From positions 29,231,159 through 29,295,158 of the forward strand of contig OX419757.1 in the NCBI GenBank assembly GCA_948567375.1: 64,000 nt of DNA, in the 5' to 3' direction. A program made the translations under genes and the position numbers. The notes under the pieces were generated by a model, which was not told the origin of the DNA, did no database searches, and saw only the letters and a list, made by a program, of their open reading frames with translations. Shown in pieces: positions 13,924 through 25,581 of the stretch. Every line of letters starts with the position of its first letter. Within the stretch, counting starts at the first letter, position 1. Source of the DNA: Lunularia cruciata (taxonomy: Eukaryota > Streptophyta > Marchantiopsida > Lunulariales > Lunulariaceae).

Positions 13924-15001
13924 TTAATGCGTTTTAGGTTTGTCAATTTTCACGAAGGGTAGCCAACCCCCCACATATCGCAGTTCAGGATTCCACTCTA
14001 GCTGTCGTGCTCGGCAAAACTGTAAAAACGTGTTACCAAAGTAGGCACTAAACCCAAAAAACACGTGCCACCAGGCATGGCCTTGCGGATTCACTGGTAA
14101 AGATGATATTCGGCTACATAGATGCCGATCCACCAGCCAGCAGATCCCTCCCAAAGTGATCGAGATAACATACATGTGACCCAATCGCCTTGCAGGAACC
14201 TCTGTTGTATAAATGTAGTACTTGTACATTCGAGGCAGGCAAAGCAAACACAAAAAAATAAAATGCAACTGATACACTAAAACAAAATGGAGCAGGGCGT
14301 GACATATGGCATAGGCAGAGCCATATATGAAGAGGAAGGTAGGCATGGTGCTTCTGTAGTGCCAGTCAGGAGAGTAAAGCACATAGATATACAGCAGCAT
14401 GAGCCACACCATCGGGGTTTCATCACTCTGTTGTTGACTGCATGAGCAAAAAAGAAGTAGAAAATAAGGTAAGTTGACAACAAAGCAAACATCTTAAGTG
14501 ATCCATTGCTAGCTGAACCGGAAGTGAAACTCCTGAAAGAGCATAAGAAACCTTCATGCATGAGATGCAAAACCTTCATAAAGCTACTAAAGCTGCACAC
14601 TATCGTCTTCACATCCTGAAGAGAAACTTCTCAGACTGGATGGCATGATATCAGAATACTAATCACGCCAGCCGTGCCTGCAAAATGCTGAACTCAGCGA
14701 TCGCACATACTAGAATACAACATGCGGCAAACGAGAATCAACGCCCATGTGAAACTTACCCATATTTCAAAGAGGCATGAAAGAGGATGCTCCCGATGCC
14801 AATTACAACGCTCGACAGGTGAAGAACACTAAATCTCTTTTCGAACCTTTGACCTATTGTGCTACAAAGACCAATCACAGCAAGTAGTATCATGGGAACA
14901 TTAGAGATAGTGTTGAAGAACTCTCCCACATAGGGAGAAAGTTCGTAGTTCTTTTCACACCACTCTGTGCTGGCTGTGACTGGCCCCCAGTAGCCAGCCA
15001 T
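13924..15001 (-). CDS. ACER: Alkaline ceramidase (ACER/YPC family), 2 coding exons
   Basis: This gene encodes an alkaline ceramidase, a multipass ER/Golgi membrane hydrolase that splits (phyto)ceramide into a sphingoid base and a fatty acid. Exon 1 is 15001-14760, the intron is 14759-14438 (GTAAGT...TGCAG), and exon 2 is 14437-13924. The spliced CDS is 756 nt, 251 aa, close to plant relatives of about 255 aa. The start is the ATG reading MAGYWGPVT, which matches the family N-terminus. Visible family marks: WGPVT and WCEKNY, EFFNTISNVP, the zinc-ligand His in ILFHAS, QQQSDETPMVW directly after the splice, LYSPDWHYRSTMPTFLF, CLPRMYKYYI, and PVNPQGHAWWH, whose two His complete the zinc site known from ACER3 structures. 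Several hydrophobic spans fit the seven-helix fold. It ends in IDKPKTH. The frame is intact and it is probably functional. Confidence 0.96.
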
Positions 15002-16900
15002 TCCCCAAATGTACAACCGCCCAGAATAGGAGATTACGAAACTGGAAGCATCACTGTCCTTCCCATTCGTCTGTCAGCTTCGATGAAAACCTATCCACAT
15101 GTCAAGCCTGCATGCAAACATTCTACGATCAGTTCGCACATTCAGCTTTGATCCTAGATGCGATTAGTTCTGCAGTCATCATACAATCCCAGAATCCATG
15201 ACCACCTCTGGTAGTGTTAAGAACAAAGGCAAAGTTTGCCCCGTTACCTAGTAGAAAACAACGAGGTTGGATGGTGAGCAGTCTCGCTATCAGAATACAA
15301 CGGAACAACAGGAATGAGCCCGCCGGGATACAAAGCAGGCAGATCCACCTAAGGAATATAACCAGAAACCATAAGAAGACCATAAGAGCTAGCAGGTACT
15401 AAACGTAGTGTGATGAGATGGTAACGTTATGCATGTCCCCCTGAGTTGAATCTCTTGTTTCGAATTCTGTTCGTATTTAGTTGCGTAGACTCGATGGGAG
15501 CTTGTGTAACAAGACTGTAATAAGTCCTCTTTTACTACTGCAGCAAGCTAAGGATTCCACTCAATCGACATATTTACGATGACCAGATTTGAACACAGAT
15601 CGTATTTCGCAGTGCCTCGCCTTTAGAACCCAGTGGAGTGTAAGGTAGGGTCTGCAGTCGAACAGACCCTTGATATCAAGTAAGTTAGGAACAAAAAATC
15701 CGGTAGGAGGAGAATATCGATCAACAATGCCTCGATGAACCTTTTAAGCAGAAACGTGAAGACTTCGAACGTATCATAAATAAACCCGTGCGCGATTGCT
15801 TGAAGCTCAAGCTCTAACAAACATCATACACGATTCAATACAGCTAGCCCCTACCCGATCCTTATAGGCATTCTACAGACATGAACCCGTCACTCCACCC
15901 CGAGTAAAATTGTATCCCCAATCGTAGATCAGAGATGTGGCAGGAACCAAGTGACACAGTTACTGGAAAACAAGATGCTGGTTCCTTGCAGCAACTACAA
16001 GCATGGGAGACGACGGCATCTTTACATACACAAGATGATCTATTGAGCTAGGGATGAAGATTATAGGCAATAGCACTGGTACTCCTTAGGAAGCAATCCT
16101 AGACCGAAACTCAACGCAACCGGCTCTTTCCTATCCTATACCGGCTCCTCGGCCGGTCGACTGAGTCAGTCGCAACTATGCTGCCGTCACAAACCTAGAG
16201 TAATAAATACCTCTCCACCAGAGACTTCCATGGGACAGTACCAAGGATCGACCTATATCTACAAGAATCTCAGTCGCTTCATCCCACATATCCGGCCTCT
16301 TTCAGGTCGCATTTCACCATTGGTTTTCCTACAACGCATTCATCAAGAGCTAAAGAAAACAGAGAGCAAGTGTATGTCCAACTCACATGCAATGTTCCAC
16401 ATCCTTCACTGGATTGGCACTTCGCGATCAAGAACGTGATGAGAACTCGGCCCAACTGAAACCGAGACGGTGCCCTCTCCCCTGTCGTGACGAGAAGAAC
16501 ATACGCCACCACCGGCCCTCGCTTGATCCGTTGCTCTGAACACTTGCACAATTGCTTTGCTTGATCCCGGCAATCGAAGCCGCTTTCACATAATTCGATT
16601 GCCCATCTCCGCCTCCCGTTCTAGCACGAGAATGTTAGCGAATTGCACTCCCTGTTCCACACTGCCATTCCACACCGCTTCTTTCCTCGCACATCTCTCG
16701 CTCGCCCGATCAAAGAAGCTGCAGCTTACTTACCCACCACCGCTCCCCTCCCTCCCTCTGTCCCTGCATGCTCCGTAATCCTGCCTTTCGCCCGTCCTCC
16801 CCGGCCCGGGCCTAAATTAACCCCACCCTTTTCCTCTTTACTTGCTACTCCTAGCAAGTCCCCCGTCTCCAGGTGCTACTACCTAACTGCATATATGGCA
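15002..16900 (-). promoter_or_regulatory. Upstream region of the ceramidase gene
   Basis: No separate gene is supported here. An in-frame hydrophobic stretch on minus (15383-15129) has no family resemblance and lies upstream of the conserved start, so it is probably leader or chance. Between 16.1 and 16.9 kb the DNA turns C/T-rich and GC-rich on plus (G/A-rich on minus), with a GGCCCGGGCC palindrome near 16803-16812, which contains GGCCC cores used by TCP-type factors. This is the best candidate for the ceramidase promoter and first non-coding exon. The distance to the ATG would need a 5' UTR intron. Inferred from composition only. Confidence 0.3.
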
Positions 16901-17039
16901 ATCTTCGCTTTACTGTCATACGTACAGGCCACCACGAAGGTTGCCGAGTCACAGAAATTGCGCGAAATGCCGGAAGTATATGAAACTGAAATGCATGAAG
17001 ATTATTTGAGTTTCTCCACCCTGAATACGAATAGGGGCT

Positions 17040-20000
17040 GAAATGCCCACGATTAAGCTAATGATGACTCATTTTAAAAGGGAAAATGGAACACATGAAG
17101 GAAGGGAGAGACAAAAGAAGTAAAAGGTGCTAGGCCCCAATAGTATCAATATTAGAAATTTACCCTACCACACCTAAGATATCCGAGGCGGAAGGTCTAC
17201 AAACTAGGGAAGCATCTAAAGAAGCATCACCTAGAGTGATTACTCTCCTATGGATTGCACCAGCCAATGCTCTATGTAGAACAATGTGCACATGTTGTCT
17301 AAAGTATGCTACAAACTATGACAGTGAGAGTGGTACCCCTGGCGTCTAATATGATAAGCTCTTGAACACTCCTTGACAATTGTGTGAAACGCCGTGTCCA
17401 TTGCTCCTTATAACTCCAATGCTAGAGGAACAAAGAGGTGACCTTGTTGTATACCTCTATACTTGGAGATCTTGCGTGTTGTTGCTCCGCTCACCAAGGA
17501 GGATGATTAATATCTCCTTCCAAAACTACATCACACATAGGGTCTATAACCACAACATCCACCATCATCACCGGATCATCTCAGACCAACTGTAAGTATG
17601 CTCTAACACTTATAGTCTGCAAAGAATATGAATGGTCCCTCCAAGTAAGGTATCCACTCTCGTACCATAACAAACACTATATCCTTGATGACATCATGGG
17701 TAGCTATCCCCTATCCTCCATAAGGACACCATGTCATATGGACCATTGTTGTATCTAATATAGAACCACACTCACAAGTGAGCAATGAAGATGTAGACGG
17801 GTGGACCAAACCTAGGCAGAACCTCATCTCTATAAAGAACATGGTTAGTGCGAGTCAAAATGCACTAATGCAGGGTCAAGCTAGGATCCAAGAGCTTGTG
17901 CCCTTGCCAGAGCAAGAGAAAAGATATGTTCTAGTGGCTTGAGGAATGGATGAGACAACTAATAGAGAATGTAGCATATGTTGACACTACCTCTCCATCA
18001 AGGAGAATTGCAAACCTTTGGTCCAATCTGACTGTAGTGAAGCAAAGGATGGAAGGTCTTCTTGTGCCTATTGAGATAGACCATCTCTCATTTGTTACAA
18101 TAGCACTTAGAGAGAAAAGGATCCCTCCTTGAGCTTGGTCACATATATCTCCAAAACTGGCCTACCAACAACAACAAAATGAGAGGAAAGTAGGGGTATT
18201 GAGAGAGCACAACTACCCAAAAATGCTCTAGGTGACACCTCCTCCATGGACAATATGCCTACCCCTGCACACAAGATCAGTAGTGATATCTATCTATGTG
18301 CCGAATCTCCCATCAAACACTCAGATGTCCTTAATCCAACGATATCACCAAAGATTCCCATAATCCTCCTATCTAAAGTTGTCAAGAGTGATAGGAAAGT
18401 CAAGTGAAATTGCTTGGGTCAAGGGAAATTGAAAGGGAAATTATTTGAAGAAGGTAAGTCAGTTGATGTGCAATACTAGAGGAGAGTATACCAAATTCCA
18501 CCTTTGGATCTCCTAGTAGAGGAAAGTCATCCACATGGAGAATATCCTCTATAAGGACAATATCTAAGAAGCATATGATAAAATCCTCGGATCTTACTGT
18601 CACTTCAAGAATATGTAGTCCATGTGTAGATGTGACACATCCCTGTAGAAGCTCAAGGTGGGAAGGGATACCTAAAGGTGACCATGCTTGCCACTTTGAC
18701 ACCTTGACTTTTAAGCTACAAGATGTAGCTTGGTAGTCAAGTGATCAAAGGCTTACCTAATCTAATATACGGGGCCTACCATGTATATATAGTCTGCTAA
18801 GGAAGAAAATACACAACCAAGCACGGCCAAAGTAGTAGATAAGAGAGCTCTAAAGTGAGCCATGGCAAAAAAAGGATCCTTTAAAGGATCTCTTTGTTGT
18901 GTACCAACAATTGACTCTAAGATGGTGACTCATTCCTGTGACCATCCATGTTGGTAGTAAAGGGAAGCAAGAGAGCCACAGAATGACCGCACAAAAGGAA
19001 TGAGACTTGCCAAGGAAACTATTGGCTTCCCTAAACTCTCTAAAGATGGATGCCTAAGAGACACTATTTAAAGCAATCTCAACATCCACATATAGGACAA
19101 CCCACTTTGGATGGATATATGGGAGTGCCTTGATGCACATAGAAATAGCCTTGCATCTCCAAGTGTTGCTACTCCAAGCTAATGAGGATTGAGGTGCTCT
19201 CAAAAATGAGATTGATGCTGAAGGACAATGGTGCGGCTAACCAAGCACAAAAAGATCTCTCCAATAGCAATCGGTCTACTTATGCTCTTCTCCATCATGA
19301 GAAGTTGACTAGTCCTTAACATCCAACAAATTGACGTAGGATTATCTCCCCTTGCTACTACTATAGCCACTTGAAACAGCTCAATAAATCCACTAGAAGA
19401 ATCACCTACTTGAAAGAAATCTCTAAGATGCTAATATACCATCCCTAACAAGCTTCCTGAGGAGAAACAAGGAGTAGTGCACAATGCTTATGGAAAAAAT
19501 GACCTATCAAAACATAAAAGCTACTCAGGTTGATAATCTAAGACCTCTAATGGTACTCTCCCTCTCTTGCCATAAGATGTAATGAGCAAAGGGAAGAGAT
19601 AGTCTCATCAAATGGGACTAGCCATAGACAAAGAGTGTAGCACTTGTACTGCTCTACTTAACTCTCCTCCCTAGCCCAATGTCCTACATCGTCAAAATTG
19701 AGTGGACTCTATGGTATCTTGTGGTAGAATTTATCTCCTAAAATGTGTAGCCCTAACCAACTCCTCTTGTAGGGCAGCCCAATCCCCCGCTTGGAATTGA
19801 TGAAATCTTACAACCACTTCTTTATTCTCCACATCCCCTCTATTCTCCACACGTCTCTAGCATATCAAAAGCAACATCAAGGGAGGAAGAAGAATAAGAA
19901 CCATGCTAACTCATCCAAGAGACTATGAGCTAATGATCAGGTGGTAGGCAAAAAGCCTATCTAGCCTCATCATGGAGTGTATGGGGTAGCCTATGGAATA

Positions 20001-20130
20001 GCCATGGACATAGAAAACTAGTCTCAAATAACCCCAAGATACAACACACCTAAGATGTTAACCACTTCCATGACTAGATGGATATCCTTGGAACGGTCAA
20101 CAAAGATATAGAAGAAGGATGCATAATCCC
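17040..20130 (-). mobile_element. Decayed non-LTR retroelement, copy A (RT to C-terminal domain)
   Basis: Read on minus, broken frames carry reverse transcriptase features in the right order. Motif A appears as a VDVEIALNS-like string near 19060-19090, where family members have VDVANAFNS. A degenerate motif C, ADYIYMVGP, lies at about 18771-18797, where ADD would be expected. After that come VSKWQAWSPLGIPS, GLHILEVTV, and LLGDPKVEFGILSSS-IAH with TYLL (18700-18400). Further down, near 17500-17560, VDVVVIDP marks the C-terminal domain that in related elements follows a zinc-binding segment. Stops and frameshifts occur throughout, so it is a pseudogene. The same sequence recurs at 21.8, 28.4, 30.6 and 47.5 kb. 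I class it as LINE-type (non-LTR); the exact clade is not decidable by eye. Confidence 0.75.
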
Positions 20131-20193
20131 AAGTGTTACCACTATCAATGTGGTTTTTCATCTCACATGAGGATCCCAAGTGGTCCAATCATA

Positions 20194-20246
20194 GTCCTTG
20201 TGCATCCTTCCCACATGGGACCCATGTGGGAAGGATGCACAAGGAC
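20194..20246. repeat. Perfect 26-bp inverted repeat with a 1-nt centre
   Basis: The left arm starts GTCCTTGTGCATCC at 20194 and ends CACATGGG. A single A follows, and the right arm is an exact reverse complement ending GCACAAGGAC at 20246. RNA from either strand would fold into a 26-bp perfect stem, although a 1-nt loop must open by a few pairs. A weaker inverted pair, CGTTTT...AAAACG, follows at once (20246-20271). It lies at the outer edge of the retroelement copy A. Confidence 0.95.
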
Positions 20247-20399
20247 GTTTTACCCCTTGCGAGGCAAAACGTAAAAGACACACTTGGTATAGTGTATCCC
20301 GATTCACTTTGGGCGGTCTCACATGGGGAAGTGTAGCCATGGCTAAGACAAGAATAATGATCTAAACACACTATATTCCTCTCCATATCTCCCCATACT

Positions 20400-21547
20400 T
20401 GCAAAATCACAATTTCTCACATCCTGACTCACATGAGCAAATTCAATCTCTCCAAATACTAAAACCTATAAACTCTCATAAATTTCAATTTCCATCTCAA
20501 AAAATTTCAATTTCAGTTCCCAAATCAACCATAAATACCAAAAGATTAGAAATGAAAACTTCAGACCCATCATCCTCAATGCTAAATAATCTCTAAACAC
20601 TAAAAAAACCTTAAAATGCTCATAATTTTTTATTTAATTCATCGTAGCCTTCAATCTAGGTACCAATGGAAGCCTTCACTCATGCGATACATATATAGAT
20701 GAATTTATACTCAATTCTCCATATTCTTCTTCAATCTAGATATCAATAGAACCCACATTGAAAAGCGACCAAAATCGATAATTCACTCATGTGATGAACT
20801 CTCTAAAATTCTAGAATATCCTTTCGTATGTTTTTCATGCGTTGCCTACTCTCTCTCGTTCCCTCACCAAAGTTTAGGCGATTCCGTTTAAAATTAGGCA
20901 GAATGACAATCCATGTGGCACTTGCTTAGAGCAACCGTGTACAAGGTATAATCTAATATTATTTTCTTATCCAGGGCAACGTTAAGCATTCTCCCTTCGG
21001 TCCTTCGTTGATGTTGACTCTCGTAGCTGAGACTGCGAGAATGGGTCCGGCGGCGTAAAGTTAAGTATCACGGGTTGGGTTCTATTTTAGAGAAGGTTGA
21101 ACTTTCTGGATTAGACGGAGTTCGGGAACTCAGGTTGAGTTTATCAACATAACTGCCAACTGTGGATAGTCATGCTTCTTCGTCAACTCGGCTAAAACCT
21201 CGTCTATACTACAGTACAACTAAACTGCGCAGGTTCGGGTTAGGGTTTCTTCCGCCACCCCTTGAAGACATGTGTGGCCCTGCGGACCACACACGTCGGA
21301 CGATAGATCGTCATCTGACGGCGGCAACACTACTGTGCATCACTCAGAATAAAATACTGACGAGCAATTTGCCATATTCACACCTTACAGAAAAGTCTCA
21401 AGTTCTTTAATTTATCCAGATAACAGTACTTGTTCCTTTTATAATAGACTGCTTAATCTTGTTGTTGTTTCTGGATAGCTTGTATTCTTATTGTTGTTTG
21501 TTCCAAATTTTCCGCATTTCACATACACCATGTAGAATGACGTAAAA
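20400..21547. other. Intergenic, with a GC-rich leader-like island
   Basis: 20.4-20.9 kb is AT-rich with nothing recognisable. From about 20.98 to 21.32 kb the GC content rises, and GGTTAGGGTTTCTTCCGCC (about 21238-21256) contains the plant telo-box complement TTAGGGTTT, common in leaders of translation-related plant genes. A small inverted repeat TGTGTGG...CCACACA follows near 21271-21291. No convincing coding exon is attached (the 82-codon frame at 21162 has no known domain). It may be an orphan promoter or a remnant first exon. Confidence 0.35.
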
Positions 21548-22470
21548 GGAAATAGGCGACCACATAGAACACATGAAGGACGTGATAATAGGATACTAAT
21601 AGGATAGTAACTTAAAGGAATTAGATACTTAAACGACAATGGTAAGTTAAATGGCAATGATCATAAGATAACGGGATTTTCAAATTTGAAAAAAGCCATA
21701 TTAAGAAGGTAAGTTACTTTATGACTATAAATTATGAAGACTAATCTGAACTAAAAGTAACGCATATAGAACAATAGGAAGGAAGACCTTACCAAAACGT
21801 TCAAGAATAAAATCTGAGAGGTAAAATGGACCTAAGTATCAATAATATTGGAATAAGAAATTTATTCTACTGTATCTAGTTATCAGAGGTATGTAAATCA
21901 AATCGTGGAGTGTTCTAAAATGCATCATCTGGTGTGATTACTCCTGTATGGCTTGTACCCATTGATTCTCTCTCAAGAACGAAGTGAAAGAATACCAGAT
22001 ACTGCTTATCTAAAGTAAAATACAAAATAGAAAATTAAATTGATAATTCTATAGTCTTTTATAGCAAAATATCCATTCCCTACAGCAAGCTAGAAGATAA
22101 AAAGGTGAAATAATATTTTATTATATGGTACAATAATTTCTCACTACAAAACAGGAAATTGAAAAGTGAAATTTCTAATTTTTATATGAAGAGTTTTAAT
22201 TGTCTAAAATAAATTACAAATAAGGAAAGTGAACCTTATTGTCATGTATTGCAAGTTCTCACACAATCTTTGACAAAGGTATCTCGAACAAATGTATTCT
22301 ATTTCTAATTCCAAATTTAGAAGAACAAAAGAGCTACTGTATGCATATTCGATACTTGGAGGACTTTGTTGGTACATCTTCACTAACCACCTATTCTTAT
22401 TTTAAACTTTTCAAACCACAATTATATGAATTCTTGATGAATACTTCGAATTCAATCGTAAGAGGATAGG
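21548..22470 (-). mobile_element. Non-LTR retroelement fragment, copy B (3' end only)
   Basis: Blocks here match the 3' parts of copies A and E in the same order. First is an AGGCGACC motif at 21554, then GAGAGGTAAAATGGAC near 21815, GGAATAAGAAATTTATTCTAC near 21850, and a segment around 22230-22400 that parallels 17370-17480 and 47700-47830 (TATACTTGGAGA-like core). No open frame remains. It is a 5'-truncated relic, which is the usual fate of non-LTR insertions. Confidence 0.6.
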
Positions 22471-22867
22471 ACAGATGGGGCCCAACTAGTACCTAACTCC
22501 CTCTTTGGCTTGTTTAATATTCTACCATCACTTCGCCAACCCATCTAAAACTACAATTCGTCCAAAACTCAATATCTTATAACATTATCATCCTTATCCC
22601 TATTATACTAATTTCCTTGAGAGTTCTTGACCAAGGCAGTAAGGCTTCATGTGGAGCAATTGTCGAAGCATACACTCTTTTATTCTTCTATATCAATGCT
22701 TATGATTAATCCTTAAATCAGTAGGCTATTAATATCATTCTCAGTTAACGGACAGTATAAAGAGCTTTGACTGAGTAGCGGCAATGAATATTTATTTCCT
22801 ATAAGGAAAATAGAAATAGAAACGATGCACGAAGACCGTCCTGTTTAGTCTCCGACAAGAATGCAAA

Positions 22868-23030
22868 GGATTTCTCTTTAGCGTTTATCCTAGGGAACAT
22901 ACTTTTGAAGCTAAAGATCTGATGAGGAAATCCTTACGTTTCCAAAAAGTATGTCTCTTTTAATAAAAGATTTCTCTCTAGCTTTTATCGTAGGAAAACA
23001 TACTTTTGAAGCTAAAGATCTGACGAGGAA
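22868..23030. repeat. Direct duplication, about 62 bp, 100 bp apart
   Basis: GATTTCTCTTTAGCGTTTAT at about 22868 and GATTTCTCTCTAGCTTTTAT at about 22968 start two copies. Both continue through ACATACTTTTGAAGCTAAAG and end in GAGGAAA. Not linked to any gene. Confidence 0.75.
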
Positions 23031-23228
23031 ACACAACTATACTATTAACAGCAGAAAGGCATTTGAACATGGGGGAGCTAGCTAAACTTTCTTCTTTCCT
23101 CAAAGATATATAAAAAAAAACTGTCAGAGAAGCATACCAGCTTGACAGATCTGGTTGACACTTGTCACTCCCGGGTTCTAATTGGTAATGAATCTTCCAA
23201 CCAGCAAAGCACCCCAATCAGAGAATCT

Positions 23229-23259
23229 GACCTGACCTGACCTGACCTGACCTGACCTG
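23229..23259. repeat. CCTGA microsatellite, about 6 units
   Basis: Six uninterrupted CCTGA pentamers follow TCTGA and end at CCTGTGG. It is a simple tandem repeat, probably length-variable. Confidence 0.9.
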
Positions 23260-23498
23260 TGGAGTGGTGGTTTGATTGGTTTCGGCCAGCCTTCACAGAA
23301 CTAAAATGCTACACGCATGGGAATTGAAAAGCAATAGTTTGCCATATACTAAAGGATCTTTGTCGAATTTCGTCAGATTTTCAAATTAATATATAGCTTT
23401 AAGTATATATTATATGAAATATTCGAATTAGAATTAATATATGTTTTATTGGTTAATTCATGGAAGCGTGTAACTGTCATGCGCACTATCCAGACGAA

Positions 23499-23552
23499 AG
23501 GCAAGAGTGTTGTTTCCTGCATCTTTTGTTTCGGCAGGAAACACTCTTGCCT
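23499..23552. repeat. Near-perfect 19-bp hairpin with 13-nt loop
   Basis: The left arm AGGCAAGAGTGT-TG-TTTCCTGC (23499-23520) pairs with the right arm GCAGGAAACACTCTTGCCT (23534-23552). The only defect is a 2-nt bulge (TG). The total length of about 54 nt is short for a plant miRNA precursor, so a MITE relic or a chance palindrome are alternatives. The local DNA outside is AT-rich while the stem is about 50 percent GC. Confidence 0.85.
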
Positions 23553-25326
23553 ATTGGGAATCCTCTCCCGAAGTGCCTATTTGGAAAGTGAACCTTGTTG
23601 TGCTGGTCCCGAACGACACTACAACTTGAACAGTAAAACTTATTGAATTTTCTCTGTAAATGTAATGTCATTTTGTACACATATGGTGTATATGAGGTAA
23701 TCAATTTTAAGTAGAACATATGGTTAATAGCTACCCTCTACGTTCTATCGTTACTAAAGGTAGAAATCTTTCAGTATATTGGAGAACTGATCCATTGCCT
23801 TGGCATATGGATTCTTCATTTAAAATTTTGTGTGGCTTGTTGCATTTTATTCGGTTTACAAGTGTATAAATTTATTTTTGTTTTATTTCCTAGAGAAAGA
23901 TGATAATCCTTTTCTTAAATAGTTTTTAGTTACTTTCTCTCTGTTTTTACCAAGGATGTTATTGAAAAAATTGTTTTGTTGTACCATGCTATCAACCTAT
24001 CATTCTTGTGTTACCAATATAGCTTTTGCTATAATCATGTTTATCTTTTCAGATCATCCAAGAATCTAAAATACTTCTCATTCAAAACACGAGATAATAT
24101 CTGAATATGGAAAAGTATGGCTTAAGTATTTCCTACTAGAAATTTGAGGATCATTGTTAAATGGATCAAATTCTTTGACTAATGAATTATTCTCTCTACT
24201 ATCATAAAAGTTGTAAGAAAAGGTGATCAACGATTGTAACATGTCTAAATTGAAGAAGGAATTTCGGAATGAGTCAATAAGTGCTCTTTCATCAGCAAAC
24301 CTGTTGCTTCTTATCTAAAAATGACTATATCTATTAATGTCCGTGAACGTCCTCTGCCGTGTAACTTGCGTCCCGTGCTCATATCTCAAGAATGTAATCT
24401 TACAAAACTTACTTATTTACTGTCAGTAAAAATTCAATGAAAAGATAGTAGATCTATCTACTGCTTGATTTTCGCTAAATATAAATTAGGATCTGTAAAC
24501 CAATTTATAAAACTTCTACATCACTATACAGCATTCACCGAAACAAGGTCAAATTTAAAGGAATGAAATACAAAATTTATGGAATCAAATGTATTTCGGA
24601 ATAGATTCAGGCAACCTCAGGTGTCGGCCAGGTTAATATCACTTAAGTTTATAATATAGATTGGACCGAAATGAGCGATTCCAGAGGGATTATGAATGCA
24701 AGGTTTAGGCGAATCAAAATTGTAGGTTGTAAATTAGACGATACGGGGACGAGAAACGAGAGATTTGAAAGGATTCTCATCGTGCTGTTAAATTAAAGGC
24801 TTGATTAGCTACCTGGTTTAGGAGATGCTCGAGTCATCCTCAGCTTTGGGCTCAGATCAAACGACATTGGAGAGATTAGAGGAGAGATGACTGCAGTATT
24901 ATCATTTTACTATACCGAACAAAAGGCTTACTTAGCTAGATAGCCTGAAAGATGATCCACTCTTCTTGATCTCCGTCAAGCTTATATGGCGATTCGTTCA
25001 AGAAGAGAGAAGGAGACACGTAAATGAAAAAAAAGACATTTTCTGAAGAAAAGCCTTGGGTTTGGTCTCTTTCACAACCTACAGAAGGAATGCTAAAAGG
25101 ATAACAACATCACTCCTTCGTGATCCCCAGCAAAGGTTTTATGGACTGGTCAAGAAACATTCTGATACACGGAGTTCTAGAACGAAGCTGAAAGCGTAAC
25201 TTACTTCACAATAGAGATTTTGAGAATTAGTGTATGAACTTCTGGCGCTTCAGTAATTCCAGGACCATCTATCTATCAATGTTCGAACGATGCTTACTGA
25301 AGTAAACCATGTGAGAAGAGAGGGAG

Positions 25327-25581
25327 TTCAGAACCACGCAATCCCCCCGACTGGAATTTGAGTTTCCAAAAATGATAGATGATCTGACATCCTTTCGTTC
25401 AAGTCAGTTAGCACCTTACGTGGCAGCCATGAACCTAAACCCTAAACCTAAACCTAGACTGCCATGAACGGGACTTCAGAACCCCGCAATCCCCCAACTG
25501 GAATTTGAGTTTCCAGAAGTGATAGATGATCTGATACCCTTTCGTTCAAGTCAGTTAGTGGCAGCCATGAAGCCTAAACCC
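25327..25581. repeat. Direct repeat pair flanking telomere-like CCCTAAA sequence
   Basis: Two copies of about 110 bp begin TTCAGAACC at 25327 and about 25474, offset 147 bp. Each includes CTGGAATTTGAGTTTCC, GATAGATGATCTGA, CCTTTCGTTCAAGTCAGTTAG and GGCAGCCATGAA, and each runs into CCTAAACC. Between them, 25432-25457 reads as degenerate plant telomere repeats and contains one AAACCCTAAA telo-box-type core. Confidence 0.8.

Noticed and set aside
15129..15383. Hydrophobic 84-codon frame on minus upstream of the ceramidase
   Set aside because: Looked like an extra N-terminal membrane exon. The family starts at WGPVT right after the Met at 15001, and no in-phase join is needed.
20100..20340. Larger inverted repeat (about 100 bp arms) around the 53-bp palindrome
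   Set aside because: Outer similarities (CCAAGTG / CACTTGG, CACATG words) are too sparse to be real arms; only the inner 26 bp are certain.
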